From Pyrodictiaceae archaeon (GTDB lineage Archaea; Thermoproteota; Thermoprotei_A; Sulfolobales; Pyrodictiaceae), in assembly GCA_027043685.1 (NCBI GenBank), contig JALUFI010000065.1:1-5534 (forward strand): a stretch of DNA of 5,534 nt, given 5' to 3'. A model generated the notes under the pieces. That model was given only the letters and a program-made list of their open reading frames with translations. It was not told the origin of the DNA and did no database searches. The translations under genes were made by a program, and so were the position numbers. The number at the start of each line of letters is the position of its first letter. Position 1 is the stretch's first letter. Below, one piece after another: positions 1 through 5,496 of the stretch.

Positions 1-804
1 GTGCTCCGGGTGACGCCGCTCCCAGAGGCCTCGCCTACGGTGCTCGCCTTCTTCCCCAGCCTCCGCGACCTCGCCGAGGCGGTGGTGGAGCTGAGGGAGA
101 GGGGGCTCCCGCTCCTCATAGCCGAGTTCATGGACGAGGAGACGGTGTCTGCTGCCGCGGAGTTCCTCGGCATGAAGGTGCCCCGTGGGCACATGCTCCT
201 GGCCTCAGTGGAGACCTGCAGGGAGGCGGTGAAGCGCATGACCGAGACGCTGCTCGGGGCTGCGAGGCGCCACCGAGCCGTCTACGCCGACGCCGCGCCG
301 GGGCTCAGGGAGGCGGAGGAGAGGGGGTTCCTCAGGCTGCGCCGCAGCCTCTTCCCCGCCCAGCTCCACGTGAGCCGCCGCGTCCTCGGCGTGGAGAACC
401 CCCTGGTCTACGTGGAGGACGTGGCGGTGCCGCCGAGCAGGCTCCCGGAGGCCGTGGAGGAGGTGCGCCGCGTCTCAGCGGAGATGGGGCTCCGCGTCCT
501 CATGGGGGGCCACGTGGGCGACGGGAACCTCCACCCAGCGGTAGGCTTCGACCCAGGGGACCCCGGGCAGGCGAGGAGGGTGCACGAGTGGTTCCACGAG
601 GTGATGAGGATAGCCGTGGAGCTGGGCGGCACGGTTAGCGCGGAGCACGGGATAGGGCTGCTCAAGAAGCAGGGGCTCCGCATGGAGCTGGAGGCCCGTG
701 GCTCCCCACGCCTCCTCGAGCTGATGGCGGCGCTGAAGCGCGTCTTCGACCCAAGGTGCATACTCAACCCGGGCAAGGTGGTTGACTGTGGAGGAGCTGG
801 CTAG
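1..804 (+). CDS. FAD-linked oxidase, C-terminal part (GlcD / D-lactate dehydrogenase type), 5' end outside window
   Basis: This is the C-terminal domain of a VAO-family flavoprotein that oxidises a 2-hydroxy acid (D-lactate, glycolate or similar) to the 2-oxo acid with FAD. The family motifs are clear: VEDVAVP near residue 137, GGHVGDGNLHP with H171, D174, N176 and H178, SAEHGIG with E215-H216-G217, and the closing FDPRCILNPGKV from residue 249 that ends most GlcD proteins. The N-terminal FAD-binding domain, usually about 200 residues, is missing because the gene begins before the window. The GTG at position 1 is probably an internal valine codon, so these 267 codons are a fragment only because of the window edge. 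The last 23 bases overlap the next gene, suggesting coupled translation. The iron-sulfur subunits downstream make a membrane-associated, electron-carrier-linked dehydrogenase more likely than an oxygen-using oxidase. Family assignment is firm; substrate is not. Confidence 0.9.
   Translation: MLRVTPLPEASPTVLAFFPSLRDLAEAVVELRERGLPLLIAEFMDEETVSAAAEFLGMKVPRGHMLLASVETCREAVKRMTETLLGAARRHRAVYADAAPGLREAEERGFLRLRRSLFPAQLHVSRRVLGVENPLVYVEDVAVPPSRLPEAVEEVRRVSAEMGLRVLMGGHVGDGNLHPAVGFDPGDPGQARRVHEWFHEVMRIAVELGGTVSAEHGIGLLKKQGLRMELEARGSPRLLELMAALKRVFDPRCILNPGKVVDCGGAG
775..781 (+). promoter_or_regulatory. Weak ribosome binding site inside the oxidase gene
   Basis: The sequence AAGGTGG lies over the last sense codons of the upstream oxidase gene. 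Its GGTG core stands 1 base before the TTG at 782 but 7 bases before an in-frame GTG at 788. Normal spacing favours GTG 788 as the true start of the next gene, which would shorten that protein by two residues. Confidence 0.4.
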
Positions 805-1120
805 GAGGGTCTCGGAGCTGGCCTCCAGGTGCCTGGGCTGCGGGTTCTGCGAGCCCGCGTGCCCAGTGCTCCGCCACGGCCCCCACCGGGGCTACGGGCC
901 CAGGGGACGCGTAGCGGCGGCAGCGGCGATAGCCTCGGGGAGGCCGACCCGGGAGGCCCTCGCCTCAGTCTACAGCTGCCTCCTATGCAGGGCCTGCGTC
1001 TCCAGCTGCCCCGTGGGGCTGGACGTGGCGTGGCTCTCCAGGGCCGCCAGGAGCCTCGCCCTCCGCCTCGGCGGTGGCCGCGCCCCCGTCTTCCAGGTGG
1101 AGGCCAGGGGGAGGAGGTGA
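782..1120 (+). CDS. Small 2x[4Fe-4S] ferredoxin-like subunit (GlcF N-terminal / HdrC-like)
   Basis: This 112-residue electron-transfer protein has two classical four-cysteine clusters: C17, C20, C23, C27 followed by proline, and C66, C69, C72, C76 followed by PVGLDV. Between them is a helical alanine-rich stretch with the GPRGR motif (39-43) typical of GlcF and HdrC-type subunits, and no membrane segment is seen. In GlcF the same module is the N-terminal 110 or so residues of a protein near 400 residues long. Here it is separate, and the matching CCG part is the next gene, in the same reading frame after one TGA. The likely job is to pass electrons from the flavin subunit to the CCG subunit. 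The start is uncertain: TTG 782 gives the longest form, while GTG 788 has better ribosome-binding-site spacing. The gene overlaps the oxidase gene at its 5' end. Confidence 0.85.
   Translation: MTVEELARRVSELASRCLGCGFCEPACPVLRHGPHRGYGPRGRVAAAAAIASGRPTREALASVYSCLLCRACVSSCPVGLDVAWLSRAARSLALRLGGGRAPVFQVEARGRR
1114..1120 (+). promoter_or_regulatory. Ribosome binding site GAGGTGA that contains the previous stop codon
   Basis: GAGGTGA matches the archaeal Shine-Dalgarno consensus. Its last three bases are the TGA stop of the ferredoxin-like gene. Nine bases separate it from the TTG start at 1130, a normal distance, which supports that start. Confidence 0.6.
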
Positions 1121-1129
1121 GCCCAGGGG

Positions 1130-2089
1130 TTGCCGATAGCATCCGCGGTGCTGGAGCTTGTTCCGAGGCTGTACCGGGAGACGGGGCTCCCCATACCCGC
1201 GCCCCGGGGGGTGCTCAGCGGCTGGGCCAGCGGCCTCGGCCTCCCGAGGAGGGGCCGCCTCCTCCTCTACACCGGCGGCCTCTACCAGCTAGCCCCCTAC
1301 ATCAAGGCCATGGTGTCGGCGCTGGCGAGGCTCGAGAAGCGGGGAGGAGGCAGGCTCCTCGGCGCGGCGGCGAGGCTGGGGCTCGGGAGGCTGGTTAGGC
1401 CGCCGAGGAGCGAGGAGGGCTACGGCGCCGAGGTGCTCCGCTCCATAGTCGCGCTGCTCCGCGCCGCCGGCCACGAGCCGGCATTCCTCGGCGAGGAGGA
1501 GATGTACAGCGGCATACTGCTCCACGACCTCGGCTTCGACGACCTCTTCGCGGAGCACGCGGAGAGGCTGGCGAAGCTCCTCCAGGCGAGCGGCGCCGAG
1601 ACAATAGTCTACCCCGACCCCCACACCGGGGTGGTGCTCCGGGAGCTGCTCCCCGAGTACACGGGCTACGAGCCAAACGCGGTCAGCTACCTCGAGCTCC
1701 TCGACCAGGCTCTCCGGGACGGAGAGCTGAGCCTCACGAAGCGGGACCGCGGCAGCCTAGTCATCCACGACCCGTGTCTCTACGCCCGCGGCCTCGGGGT
1801 CGTGGAGCAGCCCCGCCGCCTCCTGGAGGCAGCGGGGTACCGGGTACTTGAGCCGAGGAGGAGCCGCGGCGCCACAGCCTGCTGCGGGGGCCCCGTCGCC
1901 GCCCTCTCCCCGGGCCTGGCCCTCGCCATAGCGGAGGAGAGGCTCCGGGAACTCGCGGCCGAGGCCCAGAGGGTGGCGGTGCTCTGCCCAGTATGCTACA
2001 CCAGCCTCTCAAGGGCCGCCCGGGGCGCCGTGGAGGTGAGGGACGTGGCCCTCTACCTCGCCGAGGCGCTCCCCGCCGCCGAGGGGTGA
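1130..2089 (+). CDS. CCG-domain iron-sulfur protein (GlcF C-terminal / LutA / HdrB-like) with a degenerate first CCG repeat
   Basis: This 319-residue protein is built like two cysteine-rich (CCG, formerly DUF224) repeats. The second repeat is intact: HDPC with C216, CCGG with C251-C252, then CPVC with C286 and C289, the pattern that binds a [4Fe-4S] or non-cubane cluster in HdrB and related subunits. The first repeat keeps the fold signature (LLYTGGLYQL near 45-54, LHDLGFDDLFAEHAERL near 131-147) but not the cysteines. The usual GC reads G49-G50, the usual CCG reads Y126-S127-G128, and the usual CPxC reads Y161-P162-D163-P164. It probably forms the downstream electron-carrier subunit of the hydroxy-acid dehydrogenase. 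Together with the preceding gene it covers a normal GlcF. The TTG start is supported by GAGGTGA nine bases upstream; GTG 1148 is an alternative. No membrane helix is evident. Confidence 0.87.
   Translation: MPIASAVLELVPRLYRETGLPIPAPRGVLSGWASGLGLPRRGRLLLYTGGLYQLAPYIKAMVSALARLEKRGGGRLLGAAARLGLGRLVRPPRSEEGYGAEVLRSIVALLRAAGHEPAFLGEEEMYSGILLHDLGFDDLFAEHAERLAKLLQASGAETIVYPDPHTGVVLRELLPEYTGYEPNAVSYLELLDQALRDGELSLTKRDRGSLVIHDPCLYARGLGVVEQPRRLLEAAGYRVLEPRRSRGATACCGGPVAALSPGLALAIAEERLRELAAEAQRVAVLCPVCYTSLSRAARGAVEVRDVALYLAEALPAAEG
2083..2089 (+). promoter_or_regulatory. Ribosome binding site GGGGTGA that contains the previous stop codon
   Basis: The GGTGA core (2085-2089) ends in the TGA stop of the CCG gene and lies nine bases before the TTG at 2099. 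This is the same layout as at 1114-1130, and in both places AGGGG directly abuts the TTG. Confidence 0.6.
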
Positions 2090-2098
2090 GACAAGGGG

Positions 2099-3313
2099 TT
2101 GCCCGTCGCCAGCCTCCGCGCGCTCCTCGATGAGGCGGTGGAGGAGGCGGTCTCGGCGGCCCTGGACCCCGGTGTCCGGGAGGCGCTGCGCCGCGCCTCC
2201 CTCAACGCCCTGGAGGCGATTCCCCGGGCGGAGAGGGGCGCGGGGGGTCTCGTCGAGGAGCTGAGGAGACGGGTCAGGAGGGCCAAGGAGGAGGCTGCGG
2301 CGAGGCTCGACCACTACATAGAGGAGGCCATGGAGAGCCTCCGCAGGGTCGGCGCCAGGCCCGTGCTTGTCCAGGAGCCCCGGGAGGCGGTGGAGTACGT
2401 TGCCGGGCTCGCGGGCCGGGGGCCAGTGGTGTTCTCGAAGAGCATGACTGCGGAGGAGCTGGGGCTCCGTCGGGGCCTGGAGGAGCGCGGCATAGAGGTC
2501 TGGGAGACCGATCTCGGCGAGCTGCTTGTCCAGCTCAGCGGCGGGAAGCCTATGCACGCGATAGCGCCGGCGGTGCACCTCACCAGGGAGGAGGCGGCCC
2601 GCCTCGTAAGGGAGGGGCTGGGCGCCCCGGTCCCGGAGGACGCGGCCCCCGAGGAGATAGTGGCTGCGGTGAGGCGCTTCCTCCGCGGCAAGTTCGTCCA
2701 CGCGTCCCTGGGCGTGAGCGGCGCTAACGCGTTGGCGGCTGACACGGGCGCCATAGTGCTGGTGGAGAACGAAGGCAACATAAGGCTAGTCACGGGGCTT
2801 CCACCGGTGCACGTGGCCGTGGCCGGCGTCGAGAAGATAGTGCCCAGCATAGAGGATGCCTTCGCGGTGGCCCTCCTCGAGGCGATAAACGCGGGCCTCT
2901 ACCCACCGACATACATCAACGTCATAGCCGGGCCCAGCAGTACCGCGGACATAGAGCATCACAGGGTGAGGGGCGCGCACGGGCCAAGGGAGCTGCACGT
3001 ACTCCTGGTCGACAACGGGAGGAGGGAGGCGGCCAAGACCTGGCTGCGGGACATCCTCCGCTGCATAAGGTGCGGCCGCTGCCAATGGGAGTGCCCCGTC
3101 TGGAGGGTGGCGGGCAACCACTGGGGAGGCAGGGTCTACGGCGGCCCAATGGGGGTTCTATGGACAGCGGTCACGGAGGGCGTGGAGAAGGCGGCGGCCC
3201 TGGCCCAGCTATGCCTCGGCTGCAGGGCATGCGACGTAGTCTGCCCCATGGAGATACCCCTGTCGAGGACGATACGTCGCCTCAAGAGGCTCGCCGCCGA
3301 GGCGGTCCACTAG
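2099..3313 (+). CDS. lutB: LutB-like LUD-domain protein with two [4Fe-4S] clusters, short C-terminus
   Basis: This 404-residue protein resembles LutB/LldF, the iron-sulfur subunit of the LutABC lactate oxidation system. Residues 1-90 are helical and charged, as in the family. A LUD domain follows, with FSKSMTAEEL around K114, ETDLGE at 136-141, GVSGANALAADTGAIVL from 205 and ENEGNIRLVT from 223. The C-terminus has two ferredoxin-type clusters: C322, C325, C328, C332 and C372, C375, C378, C382. Between them lies the GGRVYGGPMG stretch common in LutB. Only about 20 residues follow the last cysteine, so the extra C-terminal domain of the roughly 470-residue bacterial LutB is missing. The TTG start has GGTGA nine bases upstream. 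The gene ends the operon as visible here, and no LutC partner appears. It probably works with the flavoprotein and CCG subunit; its exact role in the electron path is inferred. Confidence 0.88.
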   Translation: MPVASLRALLDEAVEEAVSAALDPGVREALRRASLNALEAIPRAERGAGGLVEELRRRVRRAKEEAAARLDHYIEEAMESLRRVGARPVLVQEPREAVEYVAGLAGRGPVVFSKSMTAEELGLRRGLEERGIEVWETDLGELLVQLSGGKPMHAIAPAVHLTREEAARLVREGLGAPVPEDAAPEEIVAAVRRFLRGKFVHASLGVSGANALAADTGAIVLVENEGNIRLVTGLPPVHVAVAGVEKIVPSIEDAFAVALLEAINAGLYPPTYINVIAGPSSTADIEHHRVRGAHGPRELHVLLVDNGRREAAKTWLRDILRCIRCGRCQWECPVWRVAGNHWGGRVYGGPMGVLWTAVTEGVEKAAALAQLCLGCRACDVVCPMEIPLSRTIRRLKRLAAEAVH

Positions 3314-3314
3314 C

Positions 3315-3359
3315 CCCTCCCGGCGGTAGGAGGGCGGTGGGTCAGCCGCCCGGCCCTCC
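3315..3359 (+). terminator. GC-rich inverted repeats after the operon, possible terminator or pausing structure
   Basis: Directly after the LutB-like stop, CCCTCC (3315-3320) can pair with GGAGGG (3329-3334) across 8 bases. The same GGAGGG can instead pair with a second CCCTCC (3354-3359), and GGGCGG (3332-3337) can pair with CCGCCC (3346-3351). Only one arrangement can form at a time. There is no T-rich tract, the usual archaeal termination signal, so a terminator role is doubtful. In DNA this rich in G and C such stems may also arise by chance. Confidence 0.25.
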
Positions 3360-3368
3360 CGGGCGCCC

Positions 3369-3376
3369 AGTAAATA
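3369..3376 (+). promoter_or_regulatory. Candidate TATA box for the DUF2153-like gene
   Basis: AGTAAATA is the only AT-rich patch in the 107-base gap between the LutB-like gene and the next gene, and it resembles an archaeal TATA box. Transcription would be expected to start about 25-30 bases downstream, near 3398-3402. That leaves a leader of about 20 bases that still includes the ribosome binding site at 3408-3413. Confidence 0.5.
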
Positions 3377-3407
3377 GGGGCCCCCGGAGCCCCACTAGGG
3401 GATGGCT

Positions 3408-3413
3408 GGGTGA
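3408..3413 (+). promoter_or_regulatory. Ribosome binding site GGGTGA deciding the start at 3421
   Basis: GGGTGA lies 7 bases before the GTG at 3421 and selects this start over the GTG codons at 3439 and 3445. The TGA inside it also closes a three-codon ATG reading frame that begins at 3402. Confidence 0.6.
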
Positions 3414-3420
3414 ACTAGGC

Positions 3421-3861
3421 GTGAGCAGGCCGGGAGAGGTGAGGGTGATAGACTACGCGTTCCTCAAGCAGCTCGACGAGTGGGTGAAGATGCAGCGCCG
3501 CGTGCTCGAGACTTTCAGGGAGACCAAGGAGAAGATCGACGAGGGCGACAGGCTAGAGATAATAGTGGCGACGAGGGCTGCGTTCCAGCACATGCTGCGC
3601 ACCATAAAGGCTTTCGACAACTGGCTCCAGGACCCCGTGATAATAGCCCATGTGCCGAGGGAGATGCTCCTAGAGGTATGGGAGGTCATGTACAGGGTCC
3701 TCGAGGAGCTGCTCCAGATAGACATCAAGCACACCAGCGACGTGAGGAACCTCCTGGAGAAGCTCGCCAAGGAGGGCAAGATAAACCCACTCGTAGCGGC
3801 CGCCAAGGGCGGCGAGGAGGAGGAGGCCGGGGGCAGGAGGCCCCCAACAATGATGATCTAG
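3421..3861 (+). CDS. DUF2153-like crenarchaeal protein of unknown function
   Basis: This 146-residue, mainly helical protein resembles the DUF2153 family, recalled from crenarchaeal homologues rather than searched. Recognisable stretches are LDEWVKMQRRVLETF (18-32), DRLEIIVATRAAFQHM (43-58), TIKAFDNWLQDP (61-72), HVPREML (77-83) and LQIDIKHTSD (98-107). It has no cysteines, no signal peptide and no membrane segment. The last 20 or so residues are a low-complexity tail with a run of four glutamates. The reading frame is open far upstream into the LutB-like gene, but GTG 3421 is preferred. It has GGGTGA at normal spacing and follows a TATA-like element, and the family similarity begins just after it. 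The gene appears to have its own promoter. Its 3' end overlaps the convergent homocitrate synthase gene by four bases. Function is unknown, and the neighbours do not suggest one. Confidence 0.8.
   Translation: MSRPGEVRVIDYAFLKQLDEWVKMQRRVLETFRETKEKIDEGDRLEIIVATRAAFQHMLRTIKAFDNWLQDPVIIAHVPREMLLEVWEVMYRVLEELLQIDIKHTSDVRNLLEKLAKEGKINPLVAAAKGGEEEEAGGRRPPTMMI
3858..3861. other. Shared CTAG palindrome carrying both convergent stop codons
   Basis: The plus-strand gene ends with TAG at 3859-3861 and the minus-strand gene ends with TAG read from 3860 to 3858. Both stops lie in the same palindromic CTAG, so there is no intergenic space and no room for a terminator between the genes. Confidence 0.95.
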
Positions 3862-5303
3862 GCCTTCCCCTCTCGCCCCCTCTCCCGAGCCGCTGGCGCC
3901 GCGCCGTCGCCGCTGCTCGCGAGCCTGCGGAGCACGAGCATCGTGTAGGTGCTCCTCACGCCCCGCACGCTCCTTATCGCCTCTATCACCTGGTTCAGCT
4001 CGACGGGGTTCCTGGCCCTCACCCGCAGCAGTATGTCGTTCTCCCCAGTCACCTCTATCACCTCCTCCACGCCCGGTATTAGGCTCAGCCTCCTGGCCAC
4101 GGCGGTTGTGTAGATGTTTGAGTCGCAGCGCACCGTCACCAGGGCCTCCACGTGCTCCGGGGGCCTGAGCCTGAGGGCGCGGCCAGTTACCTCCTCCGCT
4201 ATCTCCAGGAGGTCCTCGTCCCGGAGCCACCTCGCCTCGCTCCTCTCCTTCACCCTTCTCAGTATCGCGTCCAGCTCCTCGTCGCTGACGCGTACGCCGA
4301 GCCTCTCCAGCCTGGCGCGGAGCGCCTTGCGGCCAGTGTACTTGTCTATGGTGTAGTCCCTCGTCCTCCCCACCCACTCCGGGGGATACGCCTCGTAGGT
4401 CTCGGGGTTCGCGAGCACGCCGGCTACGTGGACCCCGGCCTTGTGCGTGAACACGTTCTCCCCGACGACGGGCGCAGTGGGTGGTATGGGGACCCCGCTG
4501 TACCTCTCGACGAGCCTGGCGAGCCGCACCACGCCCCGCAGGTCTACGACGTCGAGCCCGTAGTGCCTCTTCAGCGCCACAGCCACCTGCTCCAGGGGGG
4601 CTATCCCGGCCCTCTCCCCGAGGCCGCCGACGGTGACATGGATTATGGTTGCCCCGCCCTCGGCGGCTGCGAGGCTGTTCGCGACCGCGAGGCCTAGGTC
4701 GTTGTGGGCGTGGACGTCGAACTCCACGCCCGGCACGTCCCGGCGGAGACGCTCAAACAGCCTCCTCATAGCGTAGGGCGTCGCTATGCCAACTGTGTCG
4801 GCTATCGACACCCTATCCGCCCCCGCGTCCCTCGCAGTCCTCACAGCCTCCACTAGGAACCCGTAGTCGGCCCTCGTCGCGTCCTCGGCAGTGAAGCGCA
4901 CCTTGACCCCGTAGCTCCGGGCGTACTCAACCATCTCCGCTATAACTGAGAGGGCCTCCTCGCGGGTCTTGCGGTGCTTGTAGCGGAGATGGATATCGCT
5001 GACCCCGTAAAACACCGCCACCCGGTCCGGCTCAAGCGAAGCAGCGACATCGATATCCGTCTTCACTGCCCTGCTGTGGGCAACTATCTCGGCCCTACGG
5101 ATAACACCCTCCCTCTTCAACCCAATAATCCTCTTGACAGCCTCGTGGACATCCGGCGCCACGTTGGGGTGACCAGCCTCTATCATCGCCACGCCTATCT
5201 CGTCCAGGAGCCTCGCTATCTCCAGCTTCTGCTCAACCGTGAAGCTAACCCCCGGCGTCTGCTCCCCCTCACGCAGCGTCGAGTCCAGCAAACCGACCCT
5301 CAT
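3858..5303 (-). CDS. lysS: Homocitrate synthase with C-terminal RAM domain
   Basis: Homocitrate synthase condenses acetyl-CoA and 2-oxoglutarate, the first step of lysine synthesis through alpha-aminoadipate (the LysW-dependent route in archaea). The 481-residue protein starts with the DSTLREGEQTPGV signature, giving catalytic R11 and metal ligand E12. The other metal ligands are H198 and H200 in VHAHND. IEAGHPNVAPD, FTAEDATR, HKAGVHVAG (from H287) and RTRDYTIDKYTGRKAL fit crenarchaeal homocitrate synthases better than isopropylmalate synthase. Residues from about 385 to 460 form a RAM domain, related to the Lrp/AsnC ligand-binding domain, which could sense an amino acid such as lysine. A charged tail of about 20 residues ends the protein. 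ATG 5303 is chosen because homologues begin with this same signature. The upstream in-frame extension to 5450 has many A- or T-ending codons, unlike the gene. The symbol follows archaeal usage and does not mean lysyl-tRNA synthetase. Confidence 0.93.
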   Translation of the reverse strand: MRVGLLDSTLREGEQTPGVSFTVEQKLEIARLLDEIGVAMIEAGHPNVAPDVHEAVKRIIGLKREGVIRRAEIVAHSRAVKTDIDVAASLEPDRVAVFYGVSDIHLRYKHRKTREEALSVIAEMVEYARSYGVKVRFTAEDATRADYGFLVEAVRTARDAGADRVSIADTVGIATPYAMRRLFERLRRDVPGVEFDVHAHNDLGLAVANSLAAAEGGATIIHVTVGGLGERAGIAPLEQVAVALKRHYGLDVVDLRGVVRLARLVERYSGVPIPPTAPVVGENVFTHKAGVHVAGVLANPETYEAYPPEWVGRTRDYTIDKYTGRKALRARLERLGVRVSDEELDAILRRVKERSEARWLRDEDLLEIAEEVTGRALRLRPPEHVEALVTVRCDSNIYTTAVARRLSLIPGVEEVIEVTGENDILLRVRARNPVELNQVIEAIRSVRGVRSTYTMLVLRRLASSGDGAAPAARERGREGKA

Positions 5304-5316
5304 GGAGCGGGGCCAC

Positions 5317-5321
5317 TCACC
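5317..5321 (-). promoter_or_regulatory. Possible ribosome binding site GGTGA for homocitrate synthase
   Basis: On the minus strand GGTGA ends 13 bases before the ATG at 5303. The motif matches the other genes here, but the spacing is longer than their 7-9 bases, so its use is uncertain. Confidence 0.4.
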
Positions 5322-5488
5322 GCCCACGCCGCCCAGGCACGAGACCCCGACACAGCTCTCCACAGCCAAACCAGGCACCCAGAGAGGCGGTGCGGAACCA
5401 AGGACCGGGAAGAAAGGAGTAACCGTAAACACCGGTACATGAATCCGCACCAGCCCGTGGCGCGGGCCAAGACCCTCCGGGCGAGGCG

Positions 5489-5496
5489 CATAAACA
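5489..5496 (-). promoter_or_regulatory. Candidate TATA-like element upstream of homocitrate synthase
   Basis: TGTTTATG on the minus strand is one of the few AT-rich patches upstream of the synthase. Transcription from it would start near 5465 and give a leader of about 160 bases. A second patch, GTTTAC at about 5424-5429, would give a leader near 100 bases. On the plus strand the first patch reads ATAAACA and could instead serve a divergent gene. Confidence 0.3.

Noticed and set aside
1118..1120. TGA at the GlcF split as a selenocysteine codon
   Set aside because: The position lies in the linker between modules, not at a redox site. A good ribosome binding site and start follow, and I see no convincing insertion element.
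2009..2701. Long minus-strand open frame (230 codons) opposite the LutB-like gene
   Set aside because: It lies opposite a gene with clear family motifs. Its product has no recognisable domain and reflects high GC suppressing stops on the opposite strand.
3070..3420. Extension of the DUF2153-like gene upstream into the LutB-like gene
   Set aside because: The extra residues are a Pro/Gly/Arg-rich shadow of the LutB-like gene and of the intergenic region, and the start at 3421 has its own ribosome binding site.
3670..4377. Minus-strand open frame of 235 codons across the convergent junction
   Set aside because: It overlaps the homocitrate synthase on the same strand in another frame and the DUF2153-like gene on the other strand. 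The product is a low-complexity Gly/Arg/Glu sequence, so it is a shadow frame.
5304..5450. N-terminal extension of homocitrate synthase from a GTG at 5450
   Set aside because: About a third of its codons end in A or T, unlike the gene itself, and known homologues begin at the DSTLREGEQ signature, so ATG 5303 is preferred.
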